Below are positions 1 to 9,105 of a stretch of DNA of 64,000 nt, piece by piece. Position 1 is the stretch's first letter. Each line of letters begins with the position of its first letter. The stretch lies in the NCBI GenBank assembly GCA_036267355.1, contig DATAWG010000082.1, positions 1 to 64,000 on the forward strand, read 5' to 3'. Below the pieces are notes generated by a model. That model was given only the letters and a program-made list of their open reading frames with translations. It was not told the DNA's origin and made no database searches. The translations under genes and the position numbers were made by a program. The DNA is from Pirellulales bacterium. Lineage in GTDB: Bacteria; Planctomycetota; Planctomycetia; Pirellulales; DATAWG01.

Positions 1-42
1 CCTTCTTCTTCAAAGCCTTCTTCCTCAAAGCCTTTTCTTCCC
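1..42 (+). repeat. Short direct repeats abutting the smc start
   Basis: A unit close to CCTTCTTCCTCAAAG is present about two and a half times and ends in a CT-rich stretch that touches the smc ATG. No Shine-Dalgarno sequence is visible between the repeat and the start codon. The same layout is found before moaC, the OleD-like gene, the LutA-like gene and the response regulator. Confidence 0.7.
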
Positions 43-3000
43 ATGCTCAAGGCGCTGGAACTTGTCGGCTTCAAGAGTTTCGCCGACAAAACGCGGTTCG
101 ACTTTCCGCCCGGCATCACGGTCGTCGTCGGACCGAACGGCTCGGGCAAGTCGAACGTCGTCGATGCCATTCGCTGGATTCTCGGCGAACAGAGCATCAA
201 GAATCTTCGCGGCAAGGAGATGGTCGACGTTATCTTCAACGGCTCCAGCAGCCGCCGCGCACTGAATTCCGCGGAAGCGACGCTGGTGTTCGACAATTCC
301 GATCATCGTCTGCCGGTCGATGCGGCCGAAGTGGCCGTTACGCGGCGCGTGTATCGCAGCGGCGAAGGCGAATATCTGCTCAATCGGCAGCCATGCCGCT
401 TGCGCGACGTTCGCGACCTGTTTGCCGGCACCGGCGCGGCGACCGAAGCCTACAGCGTCATCGAGCAGGGCAAGGTCGATATTCTGCTCCAATCGTCGCC
501 GCGCGATCGCCGGGCGATTTTCGAAGAGGCTGCCGGCATCAGCCGCTTCAAGCTGAAGAAGATCGAAGCGCTGCGGCGATTGGAACGCGTCGAGCAGAAT
601 CTGCTGCGGCTGCGCGACATCGTCGATGAAGTCGAAGGACGGCTGAATTCGGTCCGCCAACAGGCGGGAAAAGCGCGGCGCTACAAGGAACTTGCCGATC
701 GGCTGCAAGCACTGCGCGTCGGCATCGGGCGAACCGATTGGCGGAAATTCACCGCCCGCATCGAAGCCGCCGAACTGGAAATCGCCGGGCTGCGCGACGA
801 GAGCGTGGCAGCGGCAGCCGAAGCCGATATTATCGAAACACGCGGCCTTTCGCTCGAAACGGATATCGCCGAGATCGATCGGCTCGTTCGCACCAGCGAA
901 TCGCGGATTGCCGAAAATCGCGAACGGCTTGCCAAACTCGATTCGACGATCGAGCATCAGCGCGCCCAGATCGCGGATTTCGAAGAACAGTCGGCTCGAC
1001 ACCGCCGGCAGGTGGCGGCACTGGGCGTGCGCACCAGCGACGTCGAAGAGCAGATGCAGGCCACGCGCGATGCCGTCGCTGCCGCGGAAACAAGCCACGA
1101 ACAAAACACCCAGCAACTGGCCGAGCGGCAGAAATCTTTCGATGCGCTCACGAACCGGCTCGACCAAATCCGCAACGAGAACGACACTCGCCGCACGGCC
1201 CTGTTGGAGCAAACGCGTCTTGCGGCGGCCCGCGCCAAGGAAATTGCCGCCATCGAATCGCAGTCGGCCGCAGCGCGCAAGGGTCAGGAAACTTGCCTTG
1301 CTCTCCAATCAGAACTCGAAGCCGAACGAAATCGGGTCGCCGCCGAAGTGGGCGATCTGAACGCCCGCCACGAGCGGCTTGTCGACCAACTGTCTGCCAA
1401 GGCCGATGCGCGAACCGCGATCCAAAACCAACTGTCGGAAGTACGCCGCCGCCAACAATCGCATCAGGAAGAGCTGACGCGGTGGAAAGAACGTCTCACC
1501 GCCGCCCTCGAACGCGACCGAATTCTCAGCGAACTCGAAAATCGCTTGGAAGGGGTTGGCGCGGGCGTGAAGCAGATGCTGGCGATTGCCAGGCAAGACC
1601 CGGCCGGGCCGCTCGGCACAGTGCGCGGGATGCTCGCCGATCTCTTGCAAGTCGACGTGCCCATCGCGGCGCTGGTGGAAATGGCGCTCGGCGAAAAAGC
1701 CCAATATCTCGTGATCGACTCCGACGCACGCCTCGGCGAACTTTTAGCGGCCGAGGAAACGCTTGCCGGCCGGGCTGGCTTCCTGCCGATGTCGCCCTCC
1801 GCCTCGACCACGGCAAGTGCCACTTCGGCGGCGGCTGGTTCGAAGGAACTCGAACGTCGGCCGAGCGTCGTCGGCCGGGCCGATCGGTTCGTTCGCACGG
1901 CCGCTGAATACGAGCCGCTGGTGCGACAGCTTTTGAGTCGAACTTGGATCGTCGAAGATTATGCCGCTGCCGCGGAACTCTCCGCATCGCCGACCGGCCG
2001 TGGCTTGCAGTTCATCACGGTCGGCGGACAGGTGCTGGACGCCGACGGCAGCCGTTCGATCGGTCCGTTGCAATCCGCAGCAGGATTAATCTCGCGCCGC
2101 AGCGAACTCCGTGCGTTGGAATCGCAAATCGTCGAGTTCAAACGAAACATCGGGCAACTCGAATCGCTGTTGAGCACGCTCCAGCGGCAGGCGACCCGGC
2201 ACGACCGCGAACTCGCCGACGCGACATCGCAACATCAGCACGTGTCGGAGCAATTGGCCGAGAGCCGTATGCGGCTCGAAGCGGCCAAAGCACGTCAATC
2301 GCGGATCGACGGCCGCTATGCAGCAATGGTCGGTGCTGCGAGCGAAGCCGAGCGACGGTTGTCGGATCTTTCCGCGGCGCTCACGGCATCGCGAGCTCTC
2401 GCCGAGCGGCAAACGGCCGATCTTGCTCAAGCCGAGAAACTATTTGAAGAAACCGCGCGGCAAATCGCCGAATTGGAGCAAAGCCGCGAAGAGCAACATC
2501 GCGAGATGAGCGCAGCCAAGGTCGAATGGGCTCGCGGCGAACAGAAACTCGACCACCTGAAAAACCAACTGCGGCAATTCTCGCAACACCGCGAAGAACG
2601 CCAGCGCGCCCTGACCGACAGCCGCGAGCAATTGGCGCGTTCGATCGAACGAATCGGCGAGGCCGAGGGACGAATCTTGTCTGCCGAGGCCGAATTGGCC
2701 GGCTTATATCTGCAAAAGGAATCGTTTTCCGGCGAAACGGCCGGGCATATCGATCGCCGCGAAGCGCTCCGCGCCGAACGCTCGGCCACGCTCGACGAAG
2801 CCCAGCGCCGCCGCAATCGGATTCGCAAGCTGGAAGAAAAACTCCACAAGCGCGAACTCGCCGCGGGCCAGTTGCAACACGAACGCGCAACGCTCGTCGA
2901 GCGGCTCCGCGAAGACTATTGTCTCGATCTGGCCGAGCTCGCCGAGCTGGGCAAGGGTGAGGGTGAGGGTGAGGGTGAAAGCGACGGTGGCAACGACCGG

Positions 3001-3792
3001 GGACTGGCTCATTTCGCGATGCCCGGTGAGCAAAATGTGCCTGTCCCCTTTGCGCCGAGAAAGCGAGCCGACATCGAGCAGGAGATTACCGATCTGCGCG
3101 CCCAATTGGCGGGTCTTGGGCACGTGAATCTCGATTCGCTCGAGGAAGCCGACGCCTTGGAGCAGCGGTTCGGCACCCTATCGGGGCAGTTCGACGATCT
3201 TTCGAAGGCCAAGGCGACCTTGCAACAGATCGTCGGCAAGATCAATGCCGACAGCCGCCGCCTGTTTGGCGAGACGCTGCAAACCGTGAAGGATCATTTT
3301 CAGGGGCTGTTTCGCAATCTATTCGGCGGCGGACAGGCCGACATCGTGCTCGAAGAGGGGGTCGATATCCTGGACGCCGGGATCGAAATCATCGCTCGGC
3401 CGCCCGGCAAGGAACCGCGGAATATTTCGCTGTTGAGCGGCGGCGAGAAGACGCTCACGTGCGTGGCCCTGCTGCTCTCGATTTTCCGCAGCCGGCCGAG
3501 CCCCTTCTGCGTGCTTGATGAAGTCGATTCGGCCCTCGACGAGGCCAACACCGAGCGATTCGTCGGCGTGTTGCACGAATTTCTCTCCTGGACGCAATTC
3601 ATCATCGTGACGCATTCGAAACGCACGATGACGTCCGCCAACACGCTACACGGCGTCACGATGCAAGAATCGGGCGTGTCGAAGCGCGTCTCGGTGCGTT
3701 TCGAAGACGTAAGCGAGAACGGCGAGATTCTCTCCGCGCCAACGCAGCGCCCGGCCGCCGACGGCGGCAACGACGTCGCTCGTGCCGCGTAA
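43..3792 (+). CDS. smc: Chromosome segregation ATPase SMC
   Basis: SMC is the long coiled-coil ATPase that forms the core of bacterial condensin and organises sister chromosomes. The 1249-residue protein has Walker [10 protein letters not shown] at residues 30-38, a coiled coil from about 170, a hinge region near 515-640, a second coiled coil, the ABC signature LSGGEKT near 1131 and Walker [11 protein letters not shown] near 1155. The ATG at 43 gives the usual SMC N terminus, and the length is slightly above the family norm of about 1150-1200. The excess is partly a low-complexity stretch at residues 971-1006 (KGEGEGEGE and following) encoded by GGTGAG tandem repeats plus a copy of an interspersed inverted repeat. 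It lies where the second coiled coil approaches the C-terminal head. The reading frame stays open, so the gene is probably functional. Confidence 0.97.
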   Translation: MLKALELVGFKSFADKTRFDFPPGITVVVGPNGSGKSNVVDAIRWILGEQSIKNLRGKEMVDVIFNGSSSRRALNSAEATLVFDNSDHRLPVDAAEVAVTRRVYRSGEGEYLLNRQPCRLRDVRDLFAGTGAATEAYSVIEQGKVDILLQSSPRDRRAIFEEAAGISRFKLKKIEALRRLERVEQNLLRLRDIVDEVEGRLNSVRQQAGKARRYKELADRLQALRVGIGRTDWRKFTARIEAAELEIAGLRDESVAAAAEADIIETRGLSLETDIAEIDRLVRTSESRIAENRERLAKLDSTIEHQRAQIADFEEQSARHRRQVAALGVRTSDVEEQMQATRDAVAAAETSHEQNTQQLAERQKSFDALTNRLDQIRNENDTRRTALLEQTRLAAARAKEIAAIESQSAAARKGQETCLALQSELEAERNRVAAEVGDLNARHERLVDQLSAKADARTAIQNQLSEVRRRQQSHQEELTRWKERLTAALERDRILSELENRLEGVGAGVKQMLAIARQDPAGPLGTVRGMLADLLQVDVPIAALVEMALGEKAQYLVIDSDARLGELLAAEETLAGRAGFLPMSPSASTTASATSAAAGSKELERRPSVVGRADRFVRTAAEYEPLVRQLLSRTWIVEDYAAAAELSASPTGRGLQFITVGGQVLDADGSRSIGPLQSAAGLISRRSELRALESQIVEFKRNIGQLESLLSTLQRQATRHDRELADATSQHQHVSEQLAESRMRLEAAKARQSRIDGRYAAMVGAASEAERRLSDLSAALTASRALAERQTADLAQAEKLFEETARQIAELEQSREEQHREMSAAKVEWARGEQKLDHLKNQLRQFSQHREERQRALTDSREQLARSIERIGEAEGRILSAEAELAGLYLQKESFSGETAGHIDRREALRAERSATLDEAQRRRNRIRKLEEKLHKRELAAGQLQHERATLVERLREDYCLDLAELAELGKGEGEGEGESDGGNDRGLAHFAMPGEQNVPVPFAPRKRADIEQEITDLRAQLAGLGHVNLDSLEEADALEQRFGTLSGQFDDLSKAKATLQQIVGKINADSRRLFGETLQTVKDHFQGLFRNLFGGGQADIVLEEGVDILDAGIEIIARPPGKEPRNISLLSGGEKTLTCVALLLSIFRSRPSPFCVLDEVDSALDEANTERFVGVLHEFLSWTQFIIVTHSKRTMTSANTLHGVTMQESGVSKRVSVRFEDVSENGEILSAPTQRPAADGGNDVARAA
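2953..3060 (+). repeat. In-frame repeat insertion inside smc
   Basis: Bases 2955-2980 are GGTGAG units, giving a Gly-Glu run. Bases 2998-3051 then read like one copy of the inverted repeat that is duplicated at 43033-43199: one side is close to GGGGACTGGCTCATTT and the other to AAAATGTGCCTGTCCCC. The insertion is a multiple of three and contains no stop. Confidence 0.7.
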
Positions 3793-3828
3793 GCAAACGA
3801 AGACGGCTCACACCAAGCCGCGGCCAAC

Positions 3829-3914
3829 GTAGCAGGCACACTCCGTGTGCCGTCTGCCCTGCCCTGTGCGCAATGCGCCGCGGAGCGCCGAGGCATACGG
3901 AGTGTGCCTACTAC
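3829..3914. repeat. Palindromic interspersed repeat, GTAGCAGGCACAC family
   Basis: The left arm GTAGCAGGCACACTCCGTGT (from 3829) and a matching right arm ending at 3914 flank about 40 bases. The same arms recur at 7815-7910, 34038-34245 and 51339-51620, always between genes or touching gene ends. Confidence 0.85.
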
Positions 3915-4083
3915 AATGTCGAAGCGAGCCGCGAGGCGGATAGGTCACGAATGGCAAATGCCCGTTCGCCATTCGTGCTTCGTCGTTGCTTAGACATTCG
4001 GCGTTCGGCATTCGTCATACTCCTCCGCCCCTCCGCGCCGCCGCATGAAAACCGCCTGTCGCTGGTCTTTTCGCCGCAGCCCC

Positions 4084-4089
4084 TATAAT
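4084..4089 (+). promoter_or_regulatory. Possible -10 element TATAAT
   Basis: A perfect TATAAT sits just after the last interspersed repeat. A -35 match is weak (around 4062-4067). If used, it would give the downstream HTH/receiver gene an untranslated leader of about 800 bases. Confidence 0.3.
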
Positions 4090-4225
4090 TGATAGGGTTT
4101 GTCGTGCTGGAATTCTCGGTACAGGCGGACGGACGGAAGACGGCGATTGGAAGGGCGATCGGGCGCATAGCGTTTGGGGACGGCGACGGGCACCATCGAG
4201 CAATCAAAGGATATAGATATTCGGC

Positions 4226-4255
4226 GGCAAAATCCGCGGTTTCCGCGGGTTTGCC
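4226..4255. other. Hairpin in the long leader
   Basis: GGCAAA and CCGCGG (4226-4239) pair with CCGCGG and TTTGCC (4243-4255) around a three-base loop, with a small internal bulge. There is no T-run after it, so it is not a classic terminator. Confidence 0.5.
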
Positions 4256-4896
4256 ACCCTCGGCAGTACTTCTCTGACCCGTTCGAGCGTTACGACTGGC
4301 GAAAGTTTCTAAAGTCTGCTGGCCGCGCGACTCGAAACTAATCATCGGAAGGCTTGCTCTCGGAAGCGTTTGACCACCAATCTCAGCCCGCTGGGATTGG
4401 AGGGACAACGCGAGCGTGAGCGGGCCGCAGGGGGGACCTGCCCAGTCAGACGGCTATCGATCGGGGTGCTAGCGCGCGGTTTGGCGCTAGGGCCCGGGCG
4501 CTGGCGGTCTATCTTGTTGCCTGTCTCCCTCCGCGGTTCCGCGAGCGCGTGGATTCGGCGAGGGAAGTTCCGCTGAATGGGGAAGACACGGTGTGTTTCC
4601 CTGTTGGCGAATTTTCGCCCATTTCCGCCCGTCCGGCTAGCCGATGTGTCCCTTGTAGGCATTGGCAAGAGGGAACTGAGCCACGGCCCAACACGAAATC
4701 GACTATACGGAAGGCCCCGACCCAAAAGCAAACGGATCGCCCGGTTAAACCCGCAACCCGGCGAAGAAGGATCTGACCCATCAGACCGACGGTCCGCTAG
4801 CAAGGGGCGTGGAAGCTGACCTCGGATTGCCACGAGCACTCCGACGCGCGTCAGCGGAATCCCCAAACAAGCGAAGAGTACATTGGAGAGCCTGCG

Positions 4897-5469
4897 ATGA
4901 AGGTCTTCACAACAGGACAGGTCGCAAAGATCTGTAAAGTGGCCCCGCGCACCGTCAGTAAGTGGTTCGACTCCGGTCGGCTTCGCGGCTACCGGATTCC
5001 CGGTTCCCAGGACCGCCGAATTCCCCGCGAATACCTGATCAAGTTTCTCAAGGAGCATGGTATGCCCCTGGGCGACTTGGAAGATGAGGCGATGGCCAAG
5101 GTGCTGGTCGTCGGTCAGGATCAGGTGCTGCTCGAAAATCTCAAGCGTCAGTTGCCCATCGAGCGGTCGTTCAAGATTGCCGTGGCCGCCAGCGGCTTCG
5201 AAGCTGGCATTCAGGCCGAAAGCTTCCATCCCGATTGCATTATCGTCGATTTTTCGATCGGCCGGGTGGAGTCGCTGCAAATCTGCCAGAACCTCCGCCG
5301 CAACCCTGAGTATGCCGACACGATCCTGATCGCCTTGCTGCCCGACGACGGCAGTTCGACGAGCTTCGATCGATCGACGATCAACGAAACGTTCAAGAAG
5401 CCGTTCGACGTGGCCTTGCTGGCCGAGCGTCTGCGGACCTTGATTGGCGCCCGCAAGGAACTGGTCTAA
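4897..5469 (+). CDS. HTH (BldC/MerR-like) protein fused to a receiver-like domain
   Basis: The 190-residue protein starts with a helix-turn-helix of the excisionase/BldC type (residues 1-58: TTGQVAKICKVAPRTVSKWF, then a wing ending RRIPREYL). A response-regulator receiver fold follows (about 66-186). The expected phosphoacceptor Asp118 is present in IIVDFS and a Lys follows near 167, but the acidic pair normally found after the first strand is replaced by Gly-Gln (VLVVGQDQ). The receiver may therefore be phosphorylation-independent. The start is supported by GGAG at 4884-4887. It is probably a DNA-binding regulator, with the receiver serving for dimerisation or signal input. Its targets are unknown, and the long gene-free interval before it may carry its own regulation. 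Confidence 0.85.
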   Translation: MKVFTTGQVAKICKVAPRTVSKWFDSGRLRGYRIPGSQDRRIPREYLIKFLKEHGMPLGDLEDEAMAKVLVVGQDQVLLENLKRQLPIERSFKIAVAASGFEAGIQAESFHPDCIIVDFSIGRVESLQICQNLRRNPEYADTILIALLPDDGSSTSFDRSTINETFKKPFDVALLAERLRTLIGARKELV

Positions 5470-6074
5470 GAATGGGTTTGCGTCGGGAGGCAGTTTCCGC
5501 CCAAACGGCCGCCCGCTATTGCTTCGCCGATTTCCGCTCAAACCGTCGCGGATGACCCCCGCGGCGGATAATTTTCCGCTGCTCCGACAAACCCGAAGCG
5601 TTAGCGAGGATGCCTCGCCAACGCTTCGGGTTCGTTTGTTGTGGGAGCGCGGATTGGCGTGGCGCGCCCGATCAGAAGGCCAATTTGCTCACGCGGAGTC
5701 GCTGCGGAAGCGGGGAGCGCGGAGAAAACGCCAAAGCGGACGAAGTGGACGAAGTGGACGAAGCGAAATAGAGCGGACGGAAGGGACGGAGCAGACGGAG
5801 TGCAGGAAAATCGGGGAAGTAGCAACTCACGGTTGCCTGTCCCCCTCTCCCCTCCGTGGGAAATGGGTTAGGGGTGAGGGGAGCCCCGTCAGAAATCATT
5901 CCACCCAACCACTGGAACCCTCCGGGCACTCCCCTCCCCGGCTCCGCGTGATTCCTTCTGCCGCGTCGTGCTGACCGATTGCCGGTGGCCCGGGCGCGGC
6001 GCATAATCGCGCTTGCTGCCTCACAGCCTCAAGCCTCAAGCCTCACAGCCTCAAGCCTCACAGCCTTTTCCCCC
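5470..6074. other. Repeat-filled interval before moaC
   Basis: This interval contains a strong palindrome (5587-5639), a GGACGAAGT-type tandem stretch (about 5735-5800), a CCCCTCTCCC-type repeat (about 5838-5884) and CCTCAAGC/CCTCACAGC tandem units that run up to the moaC start (about 6021-6070). No gene is visible. Confidence 0.6.
5587..5639. repeat. Palindrome of the CCCGAAGCGTTAGCGAGG family
   Basis: The left arm ACAAACCCGAAGCGTTAGCG (from 5587, ending AGG at 5609) and the right arm (5613-5639) pair almost completely across a three-base loop. It is the cleanest back-to-back copy of the most common repeat in this window. It has no T-run. Confidence 0.85.
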
Positions 6075-6593
6075 ATGTCCCACTTCGACGCCGAAGGCCG
6101 CAGCCGAATGGTCGACGTCGGCCAGAAGCCGATCACGGTGCGGATGGCACGAGCCACCGGCGAAGTGTACCTACTTGAAGCGACGCTCGATCGCATTCGC
6201 CGCCGCGATCTTTCCAAGGGCGACGTGCTCGAAGTCGCCCGCCTGGCCGGCATCATGGGCGCCAAGCGCACTTCGGAGCTGATTCCGCTGTGCCATCCCC
6301 TGCCGCTCGATGCGGTGACGATCGATTTCGCCTTCCCGGATGCGGGCACGCTGGCGATCGAAGCCCAGGTGCAGTGCACAGCGAAAACCGGCGTCGAAAT
6401 GGAAGCCCTCACGGCCGTTTGTGTCGCCGCCCTGACCGTATACGACATGTGCAAAAGCATCGACCGCGAAATGCAAATCGGCGCCGTCCGGCTGGAAGAA
6501 AAATCCGGCGGCCGCAGCGGACATTTTGTGAGGGGCCAGGGAACGGGGAGCGGGGGCCACGGGACAGGGGCCAAAGATCAGGAAGCGAAATAG
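6075..6593 (+). CDS. moaC: Cyclic pyranopterin monophosphate synthase MoaC
   Basis: MoaC makes cyclic pyranopterin monophosphate from the MoaA product in molybdenum cofactor synthesis. The family motifs are clear: MVDVGQKPIT near the N terminus, GIMGAKRTSELIPLCHPLPL in the middle, KTGVEMEALTAV and YDMCKSIDR with the catalytic Asp and Lys. The ATG at 6075 gives the normal MoaC N terminus; an upstream in-frame extension from 5979 would translate only repeats. The 172-residue protein exceeds the usual roughly 160 because of a low-complexity tail (GQGTGSGGHGTGAK) encoded by G-rich repeats. A MoeB/ThiF-like adenylyltransferase lies 176 bases away on the other strand, which fits a cofactor-synthesis neighbourhood. 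Confidence 0.96.
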   Translation: MSHFDAEGRSRMVDVGQKPITVRMARATGEVYLLEATLDRIRRRDLSKGDVLEVARLAGIMGAKRTSELIPLCHPLPLDAVTIDFAFPDAGTLAIEAQVQCTAKTGVEMEALTAVCVAALTVYDMCKSIDREMQIGAVRLEEKSGGRSGHFVRGQGTGSGGHGTGAKDQEAK

Positions 6594-6769
6594 GTTCTCA
6601 TCCAAACGCATGTTTTGGCCCGGCTACGCGCATGCAGCGGTTTGCAGCAGCCCGCAGCGCTGGCAAGGGAATCGAGCCCATACTCCCTTGCTTGCGCGAC
6701 GGGCTAATTCTGCCTGCGGAGCAATTGAGTTCGGGGCGCCGGTCGGCGGCGGAACTCTTCGGTCGTCCG

Positions 6770-7813
6770 TTACATCCCGACATATTTCGCGTACACATTT
6801 CGAGCCGTGGCAATATCCTCCGTGCCGGCGATGATGGCGCGGCCGTCGGCGAAGAGGGTGATCGTGTAGCCGTCGATCGCGAAGCGGAGCAAAAATGCGT
6901 TGCGAGTTACCTGGCCGACCGTGCGAAGTTTTCTTTCGAGATCGTCGAGTGATGCGGCCGTTGACGAATCGTCCGTCGATGGCGACGCCAGTTGCACGGC
7001 GTTGCGGCCGCAGAGAACTGCCGTTTGACTGCCGCGGCGGCCGGAGAGCCAGGGGAAATCGCCGTCGCGGCACGTCGCACAGCCTTGCTCGGCCAATCGC
7101 GCGAGGCCCACTTGTCGGAACCGATTTTCCCACAGATCGACCACCGTCAATCCCCGGCTCACCGCGGCGAGATTGCCGCTAAGGATTTTGATCGCTTCGC
7201 AAGCCTGGATGGCCGAGACTGCGTGGATCGCCGAGGCGAGGATGCCGGCCGTGTCGCAGGTCGGCATGCTCCCCGGCGGCGGCGATTCGGGAATCACGCA
7301 GCGCAGGCATGGCGGCCGATCGGGCAGAATCGTCATCGCCTGGCCGATCGCGCCGATCGCACCGCCGTAGATCCAGGGGATTTTGCACCGCAAGGCGGCC
7401 TCGTTCAGCAGAAAGCGGGTTTCGAAATTGTCGGTGCCATCGACAATCAGATCGACGCCGTCGCACAGCGCCAAGATATTGCCGGCTGTGACATCGGCCA
7501 CCAGGGGTTCGACTTCCACCGCCGAATTAATTCGCCCTAGTTTCGCGGCGGCGGCGATCGCTTTCGGCAATCCTTCCGCGGCGTCGGCTTCGTCGAACAG
7601 GACTTGACGCTGAAGATTCGTGATCTCGACGAAATCGCGATCGACGATCCTCAGCCGGCCGATGCCGGAGCGGGCGAGCGTATCCGCGGCCGCGGAGCCT
7701 AAGGCGCCGCACCCGCAGATGAGCACCCGCGCCGCCGCGAGCCGCCGCTGCCCCGTCTCGCCGATCGGCGGGTAGCGCATCTGCCGGGTGTATCGATCGA
7801 GAGATTCGCTCAT
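6770..7813 (-). CDS. MoeB/ThiF family adenylyltransferase
   Basis: This E1-like enzyme would adenylate the C terminus of a small sulfur carrier (MoaD or ThiS type) for cofactor synthesis. The 347 residues show the nucleotide-binding loop GCGALGSAAAD, the following segment NLQRQVLFDE, the acidic VDGTDNFETRFLLNE and two CxxC zinc motifs (PPCLRCV and GCATC). A C-terminal tail of about 80 residues has no clear family. I chose the ATG at 7813, because the longer reading frame to 7834 adds only seven codons derived from a palindromic repeat. Proximity to moaC favours a molybdopterin role (MoeB), but ThiF and HesA relatives are not separable by eye. Confidence 0.88.
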   Translation of the reverse strand: MSESLDRYTRQMRYPPIGETGQRRLAAARVLICGCGALGSAAADTLARSGIGRLRIVDRDFVEITNLQRQVLFDEADAAEGLPKAIAAAAKLGRINSAVEVEPLVADVTAGNILALCDGVDLIVDGTDNFETRFLLNEAALRCKIPWIYGGAIGAIGQAMTILPDRPPCLRCVIPESPPPGSMPTCDTAGILASAIHAVSAIQACEAIKILSGNLAAVSRGLTVVDLWENRFRQVGLARLAEQGCATCRDGDFPWLSGRRGSQTAVLCGRNAVQLASPSTDDSSTAASLDDLERKLRTVGQVTRNAFLLRFAIDGYTITLFADGRAIIAGTEDIATARNVYAKYVGM

Positions 7814-7814
7814 T

Positions 7815-7910
7815 GTAGCAGGCATGCTCCGCATGCCGTCGGGGGGTTGAAACGCTTAATTGGCGGGAGGTTGTCACAAGGGCAGACGGCACACGGAGTG
7901 TGCCTGCTAC
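7815..7910. repeat. Palindromic repeat between two minus-strand genes
   Basis: Inward-facing arms of the GTAGCAGGC family occupy 7815-7840 and 7881-7910. The element touches the start of the MoeB-like gene and contains the stop codon of the unknown gene at 7907-8983. Confidence 0.8.
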
Positions 7911-8983
7911 GTTACGAAATAGCCTGCGAAATCGCCCGAAGCGGCCATGTCGTATTGTAATCGGTCGCACGCGGCGCGGGCGGCGGCAAGCTGGGCGGCG
8001 GCGCTTGAAATCCGGCGGCGAATCAAGACTGGAAGTTGGCAGCCGGTAGACGGTGGCAGGTGCTCCGCATCGACATCGCAAAGCAGCACTTGAGCCCATG
8101 GCGGAGCTACCCGCGCGGCGCCGGCCGAGAATTTTGCCGCAAACAGCACGTTCTTGGCGGCGGCGCGAATTGCAGAATCTACCTCCGCATCCGCCGGAAA
8201 TATCAACAGAAAAATCGCCGGCCATTGGCCGAGCCGGCGTACTTCTTCGAGCAGATTTTCCGCGTGCGAGTTCAAATCAATGAAGAGCGGCACGCCGTGC
8301 TTACTCGCTTCCAAGCAAATGCCGTCATCCGGCGGAGGCCCGCAAAGCGTGATGTTCGCTTTGCGCGCCGCTTTTAGATCATCGACAGTAATTTGCGGCA
8401 ACCATACGCCGCGCGGCACCCAGCGCACCATGTCTAAAAAAATTGCCCGCCCTTTTGTTCCCAGGCGCCGAATTCCGAACCAGCGTCGGATCGAATTGGA
8501 TTGGCCCTCCGAAGGTTCCCCCTCACCCCTAACCCCTCTCCCGCAAGGGGAGAGGGGAACCGGCGTTGCGGCCTGTTCCACCGATTCCTCGCTACGGACG
8601 ACTAGCTCGTTTCCCCTCGGCCCTCGTCCCTCGTCCCTCGCCCCTAGCTCGGCCCGATACAGCATCGGCAACTCGGGCGTCCAGAAGCACGGGTCGGGCA
8701 CGACGGCTTCGGCCAACAGCGACTCGCCCGGCCCGAGATCTCGAAAGGGAATTCGGGCGGAAAGAGTTTGCGCGAAGCGGCATTCGGGACCGACGAGTTC
8801 ACCGGATAGCTTCCGGTCGGCCGTCGATTCGTCGCGCGCGAGCCGCGCATAGACGCGGGCGGCCGCCTCATGGGCATCGCCGAAGAAAAGTTCGAGTTGA
8901 TTCAATGCCTGCATCAAGAGCACCGGTTCAATTGTGTGCCACTGGCAAGCGAAGTCTGCCAGCGCGAGCGCCGCGCGACGCAA
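7907..8983 (-). CDS. Unknown protein with a possible beta-sandwich N-terminal part
   Basis: I do not recognise the family. The 358-residue frame contains PDPCFWTPELPMLYR, a phrase resembling the sandwich domain of family 2 glycoside hydrolases, and later IFLDMVRWVPRGVWLP and a region reminiscent of a TIM-barrel fragment (LFIDLNSHAENLLEEVRRLG). No catalytic motif can be assigned. Residues about 112-158 (including PLSPCGRGVRGEGE) are encoded by CCCTCGTCCC and CCCCTCTCCC interspersed repeats and are unlikely to be ancestral. The first 23 residues overlap another repeat (TGCCACTGGC type), so Met24 (base 8914) is a credible alternative start. It lies downstream of uvrA on the same strand. Confidence 0.6.
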   Translation of the reverse strand: MRRAALALADFACQWHTIEPVLLMQALNQLELFFGDAHEAAARVYARLARDESTADRKLSGELVGPECRFAQTLSARIPFRDLGPGESLLAEAVVPDPCFWTPELPMLYRAELGARDEGRGPRGNELVVRSEESVEQAATPVPLSPCGRGVRGEGEPSEGQSNSIRRWFGIRRLGTKGRAIFLDMVRWVPRGVWLPQITVDDLKAARKANITLCGPPPDDGICLEASKHGVPLFIDLNSHAENLLEEVRRLGQWPAIFLLIFPADAEVDSAIRAAAKNVLFAAKFSAGAARVAPPWAQVLLCDVDAEHLPPSTGCQLPVLIRRRISSAAAQLAAARAACDRLQYDMAASGDFAGYFVT

Positions 8984-9105
8984 TTATTTCCTTCGACGTC
9001 GCCGTCTGATCAAGGACCAGCCGTCCGCCTCGGATACAAAGTTCAACGTCAAGCTGCCCGCCGGCACTGGCAGACTGCGCTTGCCAGTGGCACATGGTTT
9101 GGGCG

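Larger units (their letters stand above)
3793..4896. other. Long gene-free interval with repeats and a possible leader RNA
   Basis: No credible coding sequence is visible in these 1.1 kb. The first part holds a palindromic repeat (3829-3914) and a CATTCG-type repeat (about 3947-4020). The second part, from about 4090 to the ATG at 4897, has no repeat family recognised elsewhere in the window and contains several GC-rich hairpins. I looked for RNase P RNA, tmRNA and SRP RNA signatures and did not find them. Confidence 0.5.

Noticed and set aside
4897-5469. Phage excisionase
   Set aside because: The HTH resembles excisionases, but the receiver fusion and absence of integrase or att sites argue against a phage role.
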